DNA of 64,000 bases from Hyalella azteca (Eukaryota; Arthropoda; Malacostraca; Amphipoda; Hyalellidae). Below, one piece after another: positions 22,794 to 34,235 of the stretch. The stretch is from positions 1 to 64,000 of the forward strand of contig NW_025939063.1 of assembly GCF_000764305.2 (NCBI RefSeq), read 5' to 3'. The notes beneath the pieces were generated by a model. That model worked only from the letters and a program-made list of their open reading frames with translations, had not been told where the DNA came from and did not search any database. A program made the position numbers and the translations under genes. Numbering within the stretch: position 1 is the stretch's first letter; each line of letters starts with the position of its first letter.

Positions 22794-24041
22794 ATCAATC
22801 ACTAATTCCCGTTGCGAAATTAGTTTAAAGTTAAAAATTAAGAAAATAATTTTTCCTTCGCGTGACACAGATTCCCGTTCATTATTTTTTGACGTTGTCT
22901 TCGCCATTTAATTCTTGGTTAACTTGCGTTTTCATCAATTTACCTGAAACTTTGCTGGCCGCGCTACGAAGATTACAAAACTGGGATGAAATTCATCAAT
23001 CCTTCATAATAAATACTGTAGAACTGACAGTAGAACATGGCGGCGTCGATCACATGCACTTTTAGGAAAAATGGCATTATTTCATCAAATCCAGCCCTAA
23101 GCAGGAATAAAAAAGAATTTCATAGTTGTCACAAACTTCTTTATGCATCAATAATAATCAGCAACAGAAAAAATTTCTATATATGTATACTCATATTCCA
23201 AAAACATGCAAATTTTATCGAGAATAGAAGCCATGCATTTCTGTAGAGCAAATAGAGTCTTCGTCGCCAGTCAACCCACCCTGACCACACCTCTTCTGTG
23301 ACACAAATCCTCAACTAAATGCTGAACGTTTGTCATTAAATGCCCTTAAAACTGCAAATTCATTTACATATTATTTTCCAATATCATATGGAACAAAAAT
23401 AAGTCGTATTTACTATTTGCATTCATAATGATTCTGTATTTATAGATGTACTATGTATGCAAAATGCACTGAAGTGCATTATGGCTGACCTGTAGGTAAT
23501 AATGTTATCCAATAACCTATAAAGCTTCGAATCTTCATCTACTGACGATAGCTCTAATTTAAAAGCCTTTAATTATTAATAGCAAAGTCGATGCTTGATG
23601 ATTAGTTAATCACCTTATACACATCACCTCATAGTCTAACCTGAATGTTTTCTTTGCCGTAAAGAAAATTTTCTAATTGTATTTTCTTTAGCAATTTTCC
23701 GAGAAGAAAGAAAAATCCGATTCCTCGTCACAGAAGACGTCTGCATTCGGCACTTCTTGGACCTTGACTTACTCTGCATTCCCGCAGCCACTTACTTCAT
23801 TATCATGAAAACATCGACAACATAATTATACTCTAGTTGAAGCGTATTAGAATATATTTGCTCATTACTATTTAGGATTATTTTATTTGAATAATGTCGG
23901 AAAAATTAATTGAGCTAGCCTTCAAAAAAAATGTTTCTTAACAATCTTATTTGCGTGATTTTGTAAATATTTTGCTGCATGAACGTTATTTATATCTCGG
24001 AATTCAATTCGAAATAATACACAGTTCGAAATTCATGGAAG
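22794..24041. repeat. Dispersed repeat, copy 2
   Basis: Closely matches 15344-16850 without the Penelope-like insert and joins a truncated Tc1 relic at 24042. It also matches the reverse complement of 38510-38870. No gene seen. Confidence 0.6.
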
Positions 24042-24415
24042 TTCAGGAGGACCCAGTTTATCCAATGGTTCATGCACTGTTTCCAGAAGGGAACGCCATC
24101 CTTCAAGATGATAACGCCCCAATTCATACAGCTGGAATTGTTGAAAAATGGCACGAGAAAAATTGTAATGAAGTTGAGCATCACATTTGACCACCATAAT
24201 CCCAAGACCTGAATTTTATAAAGCATTTATAGTCGATTTTGCAGGGTTAGAAGTCGATTCCGCCGCCATCGTCTTTATAAGAGCCGGAGGGAGTTTTAAC
24301 TGAAGAATGGTAACAATTCCTTTGGAAAAAATCACTGTTTGCATGAATCAATGCATCGGAGAATTCAGGCTGTAATTACCACAAGAGGTGGACCTACACC
24401 ATACTAAAATATATT
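24042..24415 (+). mobile_element. Tc1/mariner relic B, catalytic C-terminal part only
   Basis: Contains EDPVYPMVHALFPEGNAILQ and DDNAPIHTAGIVEKWHEKN, with the second catalytic aspartate motif intact, then a stop and degenerate LNFIKHL. The helix-turn-helix half is absent. Confidence 0.8.
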
Positions 24416-24459
24416 ATGTGGATTTCTCAGGCGTTTCCCTTATTTTGTCTAACCCTGTG

Positions 24460-24645
24460 GGTCCATTACATGCATATACGCAATCAATTCCCGGGCTCAG
24501 ATGCACTAGATCTGATACGGGTGGAAGCGACGTTGTTTTTTTGCAGTGAGATTAATTTCTCTTTTATCATGTGCATCGGACTACGTTAAACGTTTGGCAA
24601 GCAGATCGAATGAAGGAAAACATGTTTGCGTTATTCGTTGAAATA
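24460..24645 (+). repeat. Tc1-adjacent repeat, copy 1
   Basis: This is the first of four copies (24460-24645, 26210-26455, 33205-33400, 37575-37744 reversed) of a segment found immediately after each Tc1 3' end. Three copies keep an open frame including AVRLISLLSCASDY and KRLASR...EGKHVVCVIH. This copy has a disrupted start. Function unknown; probably host DNA of an older element into which Tc1 inserted. Confidence 0.55.
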
Positions 24646-24654
24646 CAGAAAATT

Positions 24655-25020
24655 TTTTTTATTTCTATTACTTTTTATTTATTTATTCACACAGGAGCAC
24701 ACGTTACAACGAAATAGGTAAGAGACGTGAAATAAAATAGCAAGGCTTCCATGTGAATGCCCATATAAGCTAAAAAAAGCTTCGCAGGCAAAACAATAGG
24801 TACAAAACTCAATTCCAATGATAACAAGACGACGATGAGAACAAATAAGTAACAAATTTCTAAAATAAACAGAAACATTGACATAAGCCTTAAAAAACTG
24901 ATAATTTCATGTCATAATAGAAAAATCAGCTTAAAAGAGGCAATATCAACATTACACTTAGTAAAACAGGGTACAACTGCAAACATCTAGCCATAATGCT
25001 TATAACTTGTGTGACCGGAA
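24655..25020 (-). mobile_element. 5'-truncated LINE 3' UTR, second LINE family
   Basis: Matches the 3' UTR of the longer element at 26460-27617, with a tail of AATAAATAAA type at the lower-coordinate end. No coding part remains. Confidence 0.6.
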
Positions 25021-25115
25021 ACACCGCCGCGAAGTCGAAATAGTTATGGGTAGCGTGCCGACTTGACGGTGACTTGCTTATTGGTTTTAACACAAGGGCT
25101 AAAGAGTCGCTACTA

Positions 25116-26165
25116 ATCTATTTATGGCAAACCTCTCCGACTTCCAAAGAGGCCAAATTGTTTGTGTCCGTATAACAGGTGTTCTAGTGTGACAGAAATC
25201 ATTACTTTTGACTGTCTCAAAAGTAATGACTACTTTTGTAAACGAAGGAAAAACGTCATCTACAAAGCACAGGTCTGGCCGAAATTCGAAGTTATTTTAG
25301 ATTTAGAGGGACCGTCAGTGTCAAAATTGAGTTGTGAGGAACAATCGAAAGAGCACGGCTGTTAAAATTACTGCAGTTCTCAAAGAACACCTACAGAACA
25401 TAGTTTCCATAATACTGTCCGCCGAGAGCTCCACAGATCAGCTGGATTCTATGGAAGAGCGCAATTAAAATACCCCTGGTTCCAAATACGTACAAATGCT
25501 TCAAAGCGTTATTAATTGTGTAAAAATTTCCAGAATTAGACCCTCGAACATTGAAAAAAATGTGATTCTCTCTGACGAATCATCGATTATTTCCAACCTC
25601 GATCTGGCCGAGTTTACGTATGGAGATGTAATTTAATCCCGACTGCCTGCTCCAAAAGAGTCATTCAATCCCAACTGTCTACTCCTAACCGTAAAACATG
25701 GCGGGGGATCTGTGATGATCTGGGGTGCTATTTCTTGGAAATCCGACGGACCAATGATTTTTCTTCATGGAAGAATCAACAGCCATGATTATTTAGGAAT
25801 TTGGGAGGACCCAGTTTATCCAATGGTTCATGCACTGTTTCCAAAAGGGAACGCCATCCTTCAAGATGATAACGCCCCCAATCCATACAGTGGAATTGTT
25901 GAAAAATGGCACGAGAAATATTGTAATGAAGTTCAGCATCTCATTTGACCACCATAATCACAAGACCTGAATTTTATAGAGCATTTATAGTCGATTTTAC
26001 AGAGTTAGAAGTCGATTCCCGCCGCCATCGTCTTTAAAAGAGCCGGAGGAAGTTTTAACTGAAGAATGGTAACAATTCCTTTGGAAAAAATCCCTATTTG
26101 CATGAATCAATGCATCGGAGAATTGAGGCTGTAATTACCACAAGAGGAGGACCTACACCATACTA
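25116..26165 (+). mobile_element. Tc1/mariner relic C
   Basis: Begins with a frameshifted version of the helix-turn-helix (TSDFQRGQIV-like), then KHGGGSVMIWGAISWKSDGPM at about 25690-25760 and QDDNAPNPYSGIVEKWHEK at about 25860. It shares the Asn-Pro-Tyr-Ser change with relic A, so both descend from the same dead copy or were duplicated locally. Multiple stops. Confidence 0.85.
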
Positions 26166-26209
26166 AATATATTTTGTGGATTTCTCAGGCGTTTCTCTTA
26201 TTTTGTCGA

Positions 26210-26455
26210 ACCCTGTGGGTCCAATACATGCATACGCAATCAATCCGCGGCCTCAGATGCACTAGAATTGGGAGCAATATACGCAAAGCCATCGCCAACA
26301 TACCCGTCATGCAATATTGTAATACGGGTGGAAGCGGCGTAGTTATTTCTGCGGTGAGATTAATTTCTCTTTTATCATGTGCATCGGATTACACTAAACG
26401 GTTGGCAAGCAGGGCCAATGAAGGAAAACATGTTGTTTGTGTTATTCATTGAAAT
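26210..26455 (+). repeat. Tc1-adjacent repeat, copy 2
   Basis: Open frame with CNTGGSGVVISAVRLISLLS and a CVIH end. Lies directly after relic C and before the LINE at 26460. Confidence 0.55.
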
Positions 26456-26459
26456 ACGG

Positions 26460-27617
26460 AAAAATTTATTTACTGATATTACTTTTTATTTATTTATTCA
26501 CATAGGAGCACACGTTACAATGAAATATGAAAGAGACGTGAAATGAAATAGCAAGGCTTCCAGGTGAACTCCCATATAAGCTAAAAAAGATTTGCAGACA
26601 GCACAATAGGTACAAACTCAATTTCAATGATAACAAGACGACGATGAGAACAAACAAGTAACAAATTTCCTAAATACTCGGAACCATTGTCAAAAACCTT
26701 AAAAAGCCTTCATGCCATTATAGAAAAAGCCTGTATGTCATAATAGAAAAATCGGCATAAAAGAGGCAATATCAACATTTCATTAAGTAAAATAGGGGTA
26801 CAACTGCAAACATCTAGCCAAAATGCTTAAAACTTGCATATATATCGAAATCAAATTGATACTGGTATTAAGGATAAAATCACGGAATTTTATTTATAAT
26901 AACACTTCGGAGCATTCTTGTTTGAACTCATCTGGCAATTCATTAACATATGCAACACAATTAAATACGGTACCGCTTTTATCTATTTCTAAACGAACCG
27001 GTGATAAGTTAAATCGATCGCCCCTGGTGTTGTGAGAATGTTGGGGAACAAAAGGGGCGAAGGCAGATTTAGAAAGACGGGCATCATGGTAAAGTGCCCT
27101 ATTCATGAATTTTAAAAGTTGAAATCTGAACATATCGTCAAGTTTTAAAAATTTCGACTGCCTATATCGTTCGCTAGTGCATGTCAAAGGAATATTATCA
27201 TCATCATACCTAACCTTAAGGATAGAACGCAACGATTTATTAAGTAATGTGATGACCCTTTTTTTGTATTGAAATTTACACCACCCCACATTACCAAAGT
27301 GATTGATAGTTTTGATAAGGACAATGCATAGAAAAGCGTTTTTAATGAAGGGTAAAGTAAAACATTTGATAAAGGACGCAAAACTCCATGGGCTTTACGC
27401 AGCCCCTGGCAGACGTGGTTAATGTGTTTTTTTGAAGGAGATCTTGTTATCGAGGATGAAACCAAGATATCTGGATTTATCTACCCATTGTAAAATTGTC
27501 CCATTGAAAGTGATGTCACGTAAAACGGAAACGAGTCTGGGAGTAAAAAGCATCAACGTCGTCTTGTCTGTGTGTGCCACTAGCTTGTTTGCTAGAAGCC
27601 ATGTTGACAGATTCAAT
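26460..27617 (-). mobile_element. LINE fragment with reverse-transcriptase C-terminal region
   Basis: On the - strand three overlapping frames, separated by frameshifts, read in order: LSTWLLANKLVAHTDKTTL with ILQWVDKSRYLGFILDNKI (27616-27419), HINHVCQGLRKAHGVLRPLS (27465-27184), and DDMFRFQLLKFMNRALYH to HSHNTRGDRFNLSPVRLEI (27289-26894). This is the thumb and post-thumb region of a non-LTR reverse transcriptase, ahead of a roughly 400-base 3' UTR. The 5' end stops abruptly near 27617 against the repeat at 27648. Confidence 0.85.
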
Positions 27618-27647
27618 GACAGCTTTGATATATTGTCGCACGCTTCA

Positions 27648-28462
27648 TCGTACGAGTTGCGACACTCGTACGACGAGACTCATAAAGGTACGACGTCGCA
27701 CGCTTCGTCGTACCTTAATTAACTGCAGCTGTTGGGAACAGTATCGGAGGGCGGAGGATCGATCATCGTTTAATCAAAGGTTCCTGAACGGGCTTGCGTT
27801 GCTGGGGGACTACTTCTTATCATTGCATCTTGATACGGCCGTGAAAAGGTTCAGTTCAGACAAAACACGAGTTCACACTATTTTCAGTAGGACAGATACA
27901 GTATGTACAATTGCGTTGTGCCCTTTTAGTCCTTACCAGCGTGTAACTAAAACATGAATGAATGAATCCCGGATGTTTGCATAACCTAAAGTATGGAAAG
28001 CTCTAAATGGAAATGGAAAAATTGTTACTATGAAATATGAATAAATGTATACTATTCCCTAACAGCGTGGTTCAGCGTACATGACTATATATAGTCTCAT
28101 AATAACGACTGATACGTTTTATTCAAAGGTTCCTGAACTGTTTTGCGTGGTTTAGCGTACACGTTCACATATAGTTTCAATAACGATTGCAGTGCTATTT
28201 CTATCGATGGCCGAGCCAGTACACATGAGCTTAGCGATTTTCATCATAACCAGATCGATGCCATGCACTACGTAACTTACAGACACGAGCCCCTTTCAGG
28301 CTTAAAAATTTAGCAATAACGAGCTTAGGCATATAACCCGCTGTTATCATGCACTGAATTTTGAAGCGTCTAAACTAAATTAACTAGAAATATTTCGCAA
28401 CAATTGATATTTACACGTTTTCAAAAAATAATTCTATTTTAATTTCATGAACTACCGGTTAA
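27648..28462 (+). repeat. LTR-like dispersed repeat, copy 1
   Basis: These 815 bases are repeated without visible change at 29583-30397. Two perfect 9-base-stem hairpins open it: TCGTACGAG...CTCGTACGA and GGTACGACG...CGTCGTACC. It ends at CATGAACTACCGGTTAA. Diverged relatives lie at 33600-34235, 36050-36410 and, reversed, 36760-37200. An open frame of about 100 codons (WEQYRRAEDRSSFNQRFLNG) is present but has no recognised family. Confidence 0.65.
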
Positions 28463-28904
28463 AGGTTTTTGACGCCACATCCTAGCAGACAGTGGTGCCG
28501 TATTTTAGGTTCATAATAAACAGCACTGCATGACATAGATTATAGCATAATGTTATTACATAAATATCGGTACATAAATAATGTTACATAAACATAAAGA
28601 TATACATTGATAAATATATATATCCTTGAAGTGAATGAGATATATTTCATATAAGATATATTTTCCATAAAATATATAGGTGTTTCCATAGAGATGTATG
28701 TATTTACATATTCTCACGTAGAGATAGATTTCCATACAGAAATATTGTTACATAAACATAGAGATGGACTGATGAAGCATAAAGCACTGCAAGACTGATA
28801 GATCCCAGCAGTAAAAAGCGCCTCGTGTGAAAGATTGCGATGTAAATACTGCCGCGGCATTTTTGACGCGCGCAGTATCTACTGCCCTGTGTGAAAGGGG
28901 CTTA

Positions 28905-29115
28905 AGCCTGTCGCCGATTCTTAACATCGCAGAGCATTCACAGCATTTTGCGGTCTCGAACTCGCAACTCACTGCTACAATTCAGCTGTGCTTAACCGCC
29001 CGGCCTCCTCACCGATTCTGACCAGAATGTGGAGCACAGAGCTGGGATCGAACCCCGGCGGAACCCGCGCTTCTCTGCGCCAATCTTGGTACTCTGAACT
29101 TTAACCACTCGGCCA
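28905..29115 (-). repeat. Dimeric tRNA-derived SINE, partial
   Basis: On the - strand: A-box-like TGGCCGAGTGGTTAAAG and B-box GGTTCGATCCC, then a second unit with GGCCGGGCGGTTAAGC and GAGTTCGAGACC. Compared with the complete copy at 37751-37994 it has a 12-base expansion between GCGCGGGTTC and GATCCC. It is a pol III-derived retroposon, not a functional tRNA gene. Confidence 0.75.
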
Positions 29116-29248
29116 TAGACTCCTGCGTCTCGAAATAATTTTCTCGAAATGAACCGGGACAGACAAAACGAGACGAGAAAATTCCGGGAAAAAAATAACG
29201 GGACAGAGGGTAAAATTTGTCCCGGAATAAACGTATGAACCGAGACAA

Positions 29249-29284
29249 GTCTCTTATACACATCTAGATGTGTATAAGAGACAG
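29249..29284. other. Nextera mate-pair junction adapter left in the assembly
   Basis: GTCTCTTATACACATCT (29249-29265) is followed directly by AGATGTGTATAAGAGACAG (29266-29284), the two mosaic ends of the Tn5 transposase adapter head to head. This is library-preparation sequence. Translation of it gives the well-known artefactual peptide VSYTHLDVYKR. Sequence on the two sides should not be assumed contiguous. Confidence 0.97.
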
Positions 29285-29582
29285 CCACTATATCTGCTCC
29301 TAAAATGTTATGTTAACTCTTACTGCTCATGTTGTGATGTCTTAGAGCTCTATGCAACATATGTGGTATAATAAAATTCTATTAACTTTACTGTTTATTT
29401 CAGACACTTTAATTACGGGAGGTTATCACAACGATGATATAAATAAGAATTTTTCTTACGATAAAATACGGGGATGCGGGAGCTATACGCTGCACTCGTT
29501 CATTTTCTTCACTGCAATTCATGCGAAGTTAATGCGTTTAATATTAACATTTGCTTCATAAAAGGTTTTGTTATTATTTCAN

Positions 29583-30665
29583 TCGTACGAGTTGCGACAC
29601 TCGTACGACGAGACTCATAAAGGTACGACGTCGCACGCTTCGTCGTACCTTAATTAACTGCAGCTGTTGGGAACAGTATCGGAGGGCGGAGGATCGATCA
29701 TCGTTTAATCAAAGGTTCCTGAACGGGCTTGCGTTGCTGGGGGACTACTTCTTATCATTGCATCTTGATACGGCCGTGAAAAGGTTCAGTTCAGACAAAA
29801 CACGAGTTCACACTATTTTCAGTAGGACAGATACAGTATGTACAATTGCGTTGTGCCCTTTTAGTCCTTACCAGCGTGTAACTAAAACATGAATGAATGA
29901 ATCCCGGATGTTTGCATAACCTAAAGTATGGAAAGCTCTAAATGGAAATGGAAAAATTGTTACTATGAAATATGAATAAATGTATACTATTCCCTAACAG
30001 CGTGGTTCAGCGTACATGACTATATATAGTCTCATAATAACGACTGATACGTTTTATTCAAAGGTTCCTGAACTGTTTTGCGTGGTTTAGCGTACACGTT
30101 CACATATAGTTTCAATAACGATTGCAGTGCTATTTCTATCGATGGCCGAGCCAGTACACATGAGCTTAGCGATTTTCATCATAACCAGATCGATGCCATG
30201 CACTACGTAACTTACAGACACGAGCCCCTTTCAGGCTTAAAAATTTAGCAATAACGAGCTTAGGCATATAACCCGCTGTTATCATGCACTGAATTTTGAA
30301 GCGTCTAAACTAAATTAACTAGAAATATTTCGCAACAATTGATATTTACACGTTTTCAAAAAATAATTCTATTTTAATTTCATGAACTACCGGTTAACGT
30401 TCTAAATAATGTGTTTTTATTTCTAAAAAATAAAAAAAATAAAACATCATGGTTTAATATTTTACTTATTTTTACTTTATTTATTATTGTGGGATGACTT
30501 CCCAGTATAGAATACCAATATATTTCAGTATTTATTTATATTAAAATAATTGTTCTAAGAAGAAAATGCCTTACGGAAATAGACAAATCATATTTAAATT
30601 GTTAAAACCCACATACATCGTATTCAATGACATGATTATTGTTCACCGGATAGTGATAGGTCTCG
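29583..30665 (+). repeat. LTR-like dispersed repeat, copy 2
   Basis: Starts right after the N at 29582 and repeats 27648-28462 for 815 bases with constant offset, then continues beyond the point where copy 1 stops (TACGGAAATAGACAAATCAT at about 30570, matching 34140 and, reversed, 36860). It may be the genuine long copy with copy 1 an assembly duplicate. Confidence 0.6.
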
Positions 30666-30699
30666 TTGTTCAGCTTCAAAGTTCATGAACAGGTTTTAA

Positions 30700-31384
30700 A
30701 TGGATACTCAAAAACTTTAAGGTATCAGGAGGGTGTTTCAAACAAGAAGAGATGCTTTAAATTTTCTTTCTTAAATCTTGACATTTGAGGGAGGCCACTA
30801 GAAGATCGAGTAGCTCAGACCAAATACCTGCCAATGTTACATAAATCGATACAAGGAACACATACATATCATAGGCCGTATCAGCTGACAACATAACTAG
30901 TGCATTTTAAATCTCACAGGAATATTTCATACCAACTTCAGAATTTACTCATACAGCTGCTACATGGCAGATCCTTGGGTAGGATTTTATGATTAGTACT
31001 ATCTTCAGATCTTGTTTGATATGAGAAAATAGTATACATATTTATCATTACAATAGCAACACATCACAACACAAAGAGGATACAAAAATAAATCAATCTT
31101 ATTGTTATTAGATTCTACCCCAGTTTTATGTGCTCTCTAGTTAACAAGGAAATGCCAAGTGAATGAATCGGCTACGATCCGCATCTCGTGTTAGTGTTGC
31201 ATTTTGGGGAAAGTCTAGATTATTATTTGACGAACATTATTGATCTTTTTCGAATTATGAAATTCTATTTTATTTTAATATTGTCACCAGACGTATGTGC
31301 GGGCTAACTAGGTACATTTATAATTGTCCTGAACACGCCTTATTTTAAAATTCATGACGAATGAAATAATACATTTTCCAGACG
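30700..31384 (-). repeat. Possible 3' LTR downstream of the Gypsy pol fragment
   Basis: On the - strand, the Gypsy reading frame stops at about 31389 in GGGCGGGAACTGATGTAG, and the following AT-rich sequence would be the position of the 3' LTR. No second LTR copy or clear boundary was seen, so this is an inference from family organisation. Confidence 0.3.
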
Positions 31385-31388
31385 TTCA

Positions 31389-31871
31389 CTACATCAGTTC
31401 CCGCCCAAGAGCGGAGATAAAATAGTAAATGTATTCATTTTGCCGTTTCCATGCTACATGTCGGCCAGAACGCGTTGCCTTCGGAGCCGACGTGTTCACA
31501 GCAACCGCACCAGAAGCGGAGTCTTCCTGGTCTGATTTGGTGGTCACGGTCATCTTAGAGAATTTTCTAGTTTTTATTTGCTCTGGATTGATCGCGCTTT
31601 CCGTCTCTAACTCAGGAAGGGTAGGTGCAGTTGCTACTGTAGGGAAGTGTACCGGTTTTAAACGATCGATCGATACAGTATTTTGTACATCGTCGGACAT
31701 TTGGATTACAAAATATTTCGGACTTCTTTTCATCACTTTATAGGGACCGATGCACGGCGCTTCAAGCGGCTTCCTCACTCTATCGACGCGTACCAAAACT
31801 TGATCACAAATTTTCAATTCTTTCGGTACAAATATTTTGGAACTGGAGTTTTTTTTTGCCACTAGATACAT
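31389..31871 (-). pseudogene. Ty3/Gypsy retrotransposon pol, integrase C-terminal end
   Basis: A 160-codon open frame on the - strand contains DQVLVRVDRVRKPLEAPCIG, PYKVMKRSPKYFVIQMSDD and VSIDRLKPVHF, the chromodomain-proximal integrase tail typical of arthropod Gypsy elements. The tail ends with a KATRSGRHV basic motif. The upstream pol domains are missing (interrupted near the N at 31967 and the adapter at 31975), so this is a fragment. Confidence 0.85.
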
Positions 31872-31974
31872 AACTAATAATCGATATTTAACACACTTCT
31901 ACCTGTCCAATCGATCTGAAATTTTGCACACTTGCGTAAAGTCGGAGATAATGCATGAATCAATTGNAAATTGT

Positions 31975-31993
31975 AGATGTGTATAAGAGACAG
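31975..31993. other. Second Nextera adapter remnant
   Basis: AGATGTGTATAAGAGACAG, all 19 bases of the Tn5 mosaic end, eight bases after the N at 31967. It marks another artificial join, between a diverged repeat (as at 62640-63660, reversed) and Tc1 relic D. Confidence 0.97.
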
Positions 31994-33190
31994 AGACATA
32001 CGTTGTTAGTTTGGTACGCCAGCAGAATGATGACTTTGAGTTCAACATCTTCCTGAGTATGGAATTTTGTAACCTCTATAGGTAATAATTACTTAGCTAT
32101 TATAGAAAGATAGGTTGGAGAAATCGAAGAACGCTCTTAAAAAAATGATATCGTAAGTTTTGAACATGTTTTAATCAATGAGAACATGACATTTTTTTCT
32201 TTTTTATTGATAATGTTCCTGCTAATTTAAATTTTATCCTTGCACAGATATTTTTAGTAAATTTTTGTGTCTATAACCTATTCTATAAATAGCAAACCTG
32301 TCTGACTTTCAAAGAGGCCAAATTGGTAGAGCCCGTATAGCAGGTGCTAGTGAGACAGAAATTTCCCTATTGCATGGCCTTTCAAGAAGTACTGTCTCAT
32401 AAGTAATGATTGCTTTGAAAATGAAGGAAAAACGTCCTCTGCAAAGCACAGGTCTGGTCGAAAGTCGAAGTTTTCTGTGAGAGACCGTCAGTGCCTAAAT
32501 CGAGTTGAGAGGGACAATCGAAAGACCACGGCTGTTAAATTACTGCAGGTCTCAAAGGACACCTACAGAACCTTGTTTCCATAAATACTGTCCGCCGAGA
32601 ATTTGCAAAAAATTTCCAGAATAATTTCCTCGAGCATTGAAAAAATGTGATTCTCTCTGACGAATCATCGTCTACCTTATTTCTAACCTCTGGCCGAGTT
32701 TACGTATGGAGACGTAAAGAGCCATTTAATGTCGACTGCCTCCTCCCAACCGTAAAATATGGCGAGGATCTGTGATTATTTGGGGCAGATTTTTCCTTAT
32801 GGAAGATTCAACAGTTGTGACTATTTAGGAATTTTATAATTTTAGAGGACCAAGTTCATCCAATGGTTCAAGCACTGTTTCCGGAGGGAACACCATCCTT
32901 CGAGATGATAATGCACCAATCCATACAGCTGGAATTGATAAAAAATGACACGATGAGAGTTTTAATGAAGTTGAGCATCCCATATGACCACCACAATCAC
33001 CAGAACTGAATTTTATAGAACATTTATGGTCGATTTTAGAGAGGCAAGTCAAAAGTCGATTTGCGCCGCGATCGTCTTTAAAAGAGCTGGAGGGAATTTT
33101 AACTGGAGAATGGGTTAAAATTCATTGGGAAAAAATTCACAATTTGTATGAATCAATACCTCGGAGAATTGAGGCTGTAATTGTCACAAT
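31994..33190 (+). mobile_element. Tc1/mariner relic D
   Basis: Shares its left flank with relic A (ACGCCAGCAGAATGATGACT). Recognisable are DFQRGQIGRARIAGA-like N-terminal text in shifted frames, a degenerate DDNAPIHTAGI at about 32905, and PPQSPELNFIEHLWSIL at about 32990. Many frameshifts. It ends at CCCCCGTG before TTTATGTGTATCCC. Confidence 0.8.
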
Positions 33191-33204
33191 AGGACCCCCG
33201 TGTT

Positions 33205-34235
33205 TATGTGTATCCCGATACATGCATTCCCATATCAATCCCCGGGCTCAGATGCACTAGATGTAATACGGGTGGAAGCGGCGTAGTTATTTCTGCAGTG
33301 AGATTAATTTCTCTTTTATCATGTGCATCTGACTACTCTAAACGGTTGGCAAGCAGGAAGAATGAAGGAAAACATGTTGTTTGTGTTATTCATTGAAATA
33401 AGGAAAAACATGGCGCATTTCAATAATACTTAACGGCAGCGCGTATCCATGATTTTGATATCAATACAGTCAATGTCAACCTCCAGATTTCGCTTTGTAG
33501 AACAGGAAAATTAAATTCTGACTTTAATTCAAACCGTATAAGGATTTTATTTACCACAAATAACAAACATTTTAAGGTATTTCGAAAAATATTTGCAGCT
33601 GAAGCGAAAGTCTTCGTTGTCCATCATGTCGGATGGACAACGACCATCATCATTTGCCATCACGTCTACATCAGTTTTCGTCGTGGTTGTAAGTTGTGAA
33701 AATCTACTGTGCTGTCATATTGATACCGCCCCGAGGTCCAGTGAAGTGAGTGAACCTGAGATTCCCGATTATAAAACATTTTACTTGGTTAAGATGAGGC
33801 GCATCGCTTTTTTGGGTATTGGCGCCTGATTTGGAACATCATCAGTTCACTGCTTCTGAATGGCATTTTGTTCTCGTTATTGTAAGGCACATTTCCCGAA
33901 CTAATAATATTTGCACGTTTTAGCAAATAATTCCATTTTAACTTCATGAACTAGGTACCGTTTTATGTTTCAAAAATTTATTTTTAATTTTAGAGATGTA
34001 AAAAAAAAATAAATTTTATTCATACATTTTTAAATTTCATTTTGGGTAATTTTGTGTAATAACTTCCCAATATTGAATACTCAGATTATTCAGATATTCC
34101 ACTATATTTAATGTTAAAAAATTGTTCGAAGAAGGCATTGCCATACAGAAATAAACAAATCATATTTAAATTATCAAAACCCATATACATCGTACCTTTT
34201 CAATGTCATCATTCATGTTCACCGTATAGTTGGGC
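33205..34235 (+). repeat. Left arm of a large inverted repeat
   Basis: Comprises the Tc1-adjacent repeat (33205-33400) and the dispersed repeat up to about 34235. It matches the reverse complement of 36780-37744. With the flanking Tc1 relics (D forward, E reverse) the arms reach about 1.4 kb or more, around a spacer of about 2.5 kb. Confidence 0.65.

Noticed and set aside
28800..28900. Repeated GTGTGAAAG text near 28826 and 28892 as terminal inverted repeats of a transposon
   Set aside because: The two copies are in direct, not inverted, orientation and no target duplication was found.
28905..29115. tRNA gene on the - strand
   Set aside because: Internal A and B boxes are present but no acceptor stem closes and two tRNA-like units are fused, so it is a SINE.
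28992..29288. 98-codon open frame on the - strand with peptide AVSYTHLDVYKR
   Set aside because: The start lies in adapter sequence and the rest is SINE antisense; it is a technical artefact, not a gene.
29400..29560. Exon-like stretch after TTTATTTCAG reading TLITGGYHNDDINKNFS
   Set aside because: It lies between an adapter and an N in a short contig piece, has no clear donor and no recognised family.
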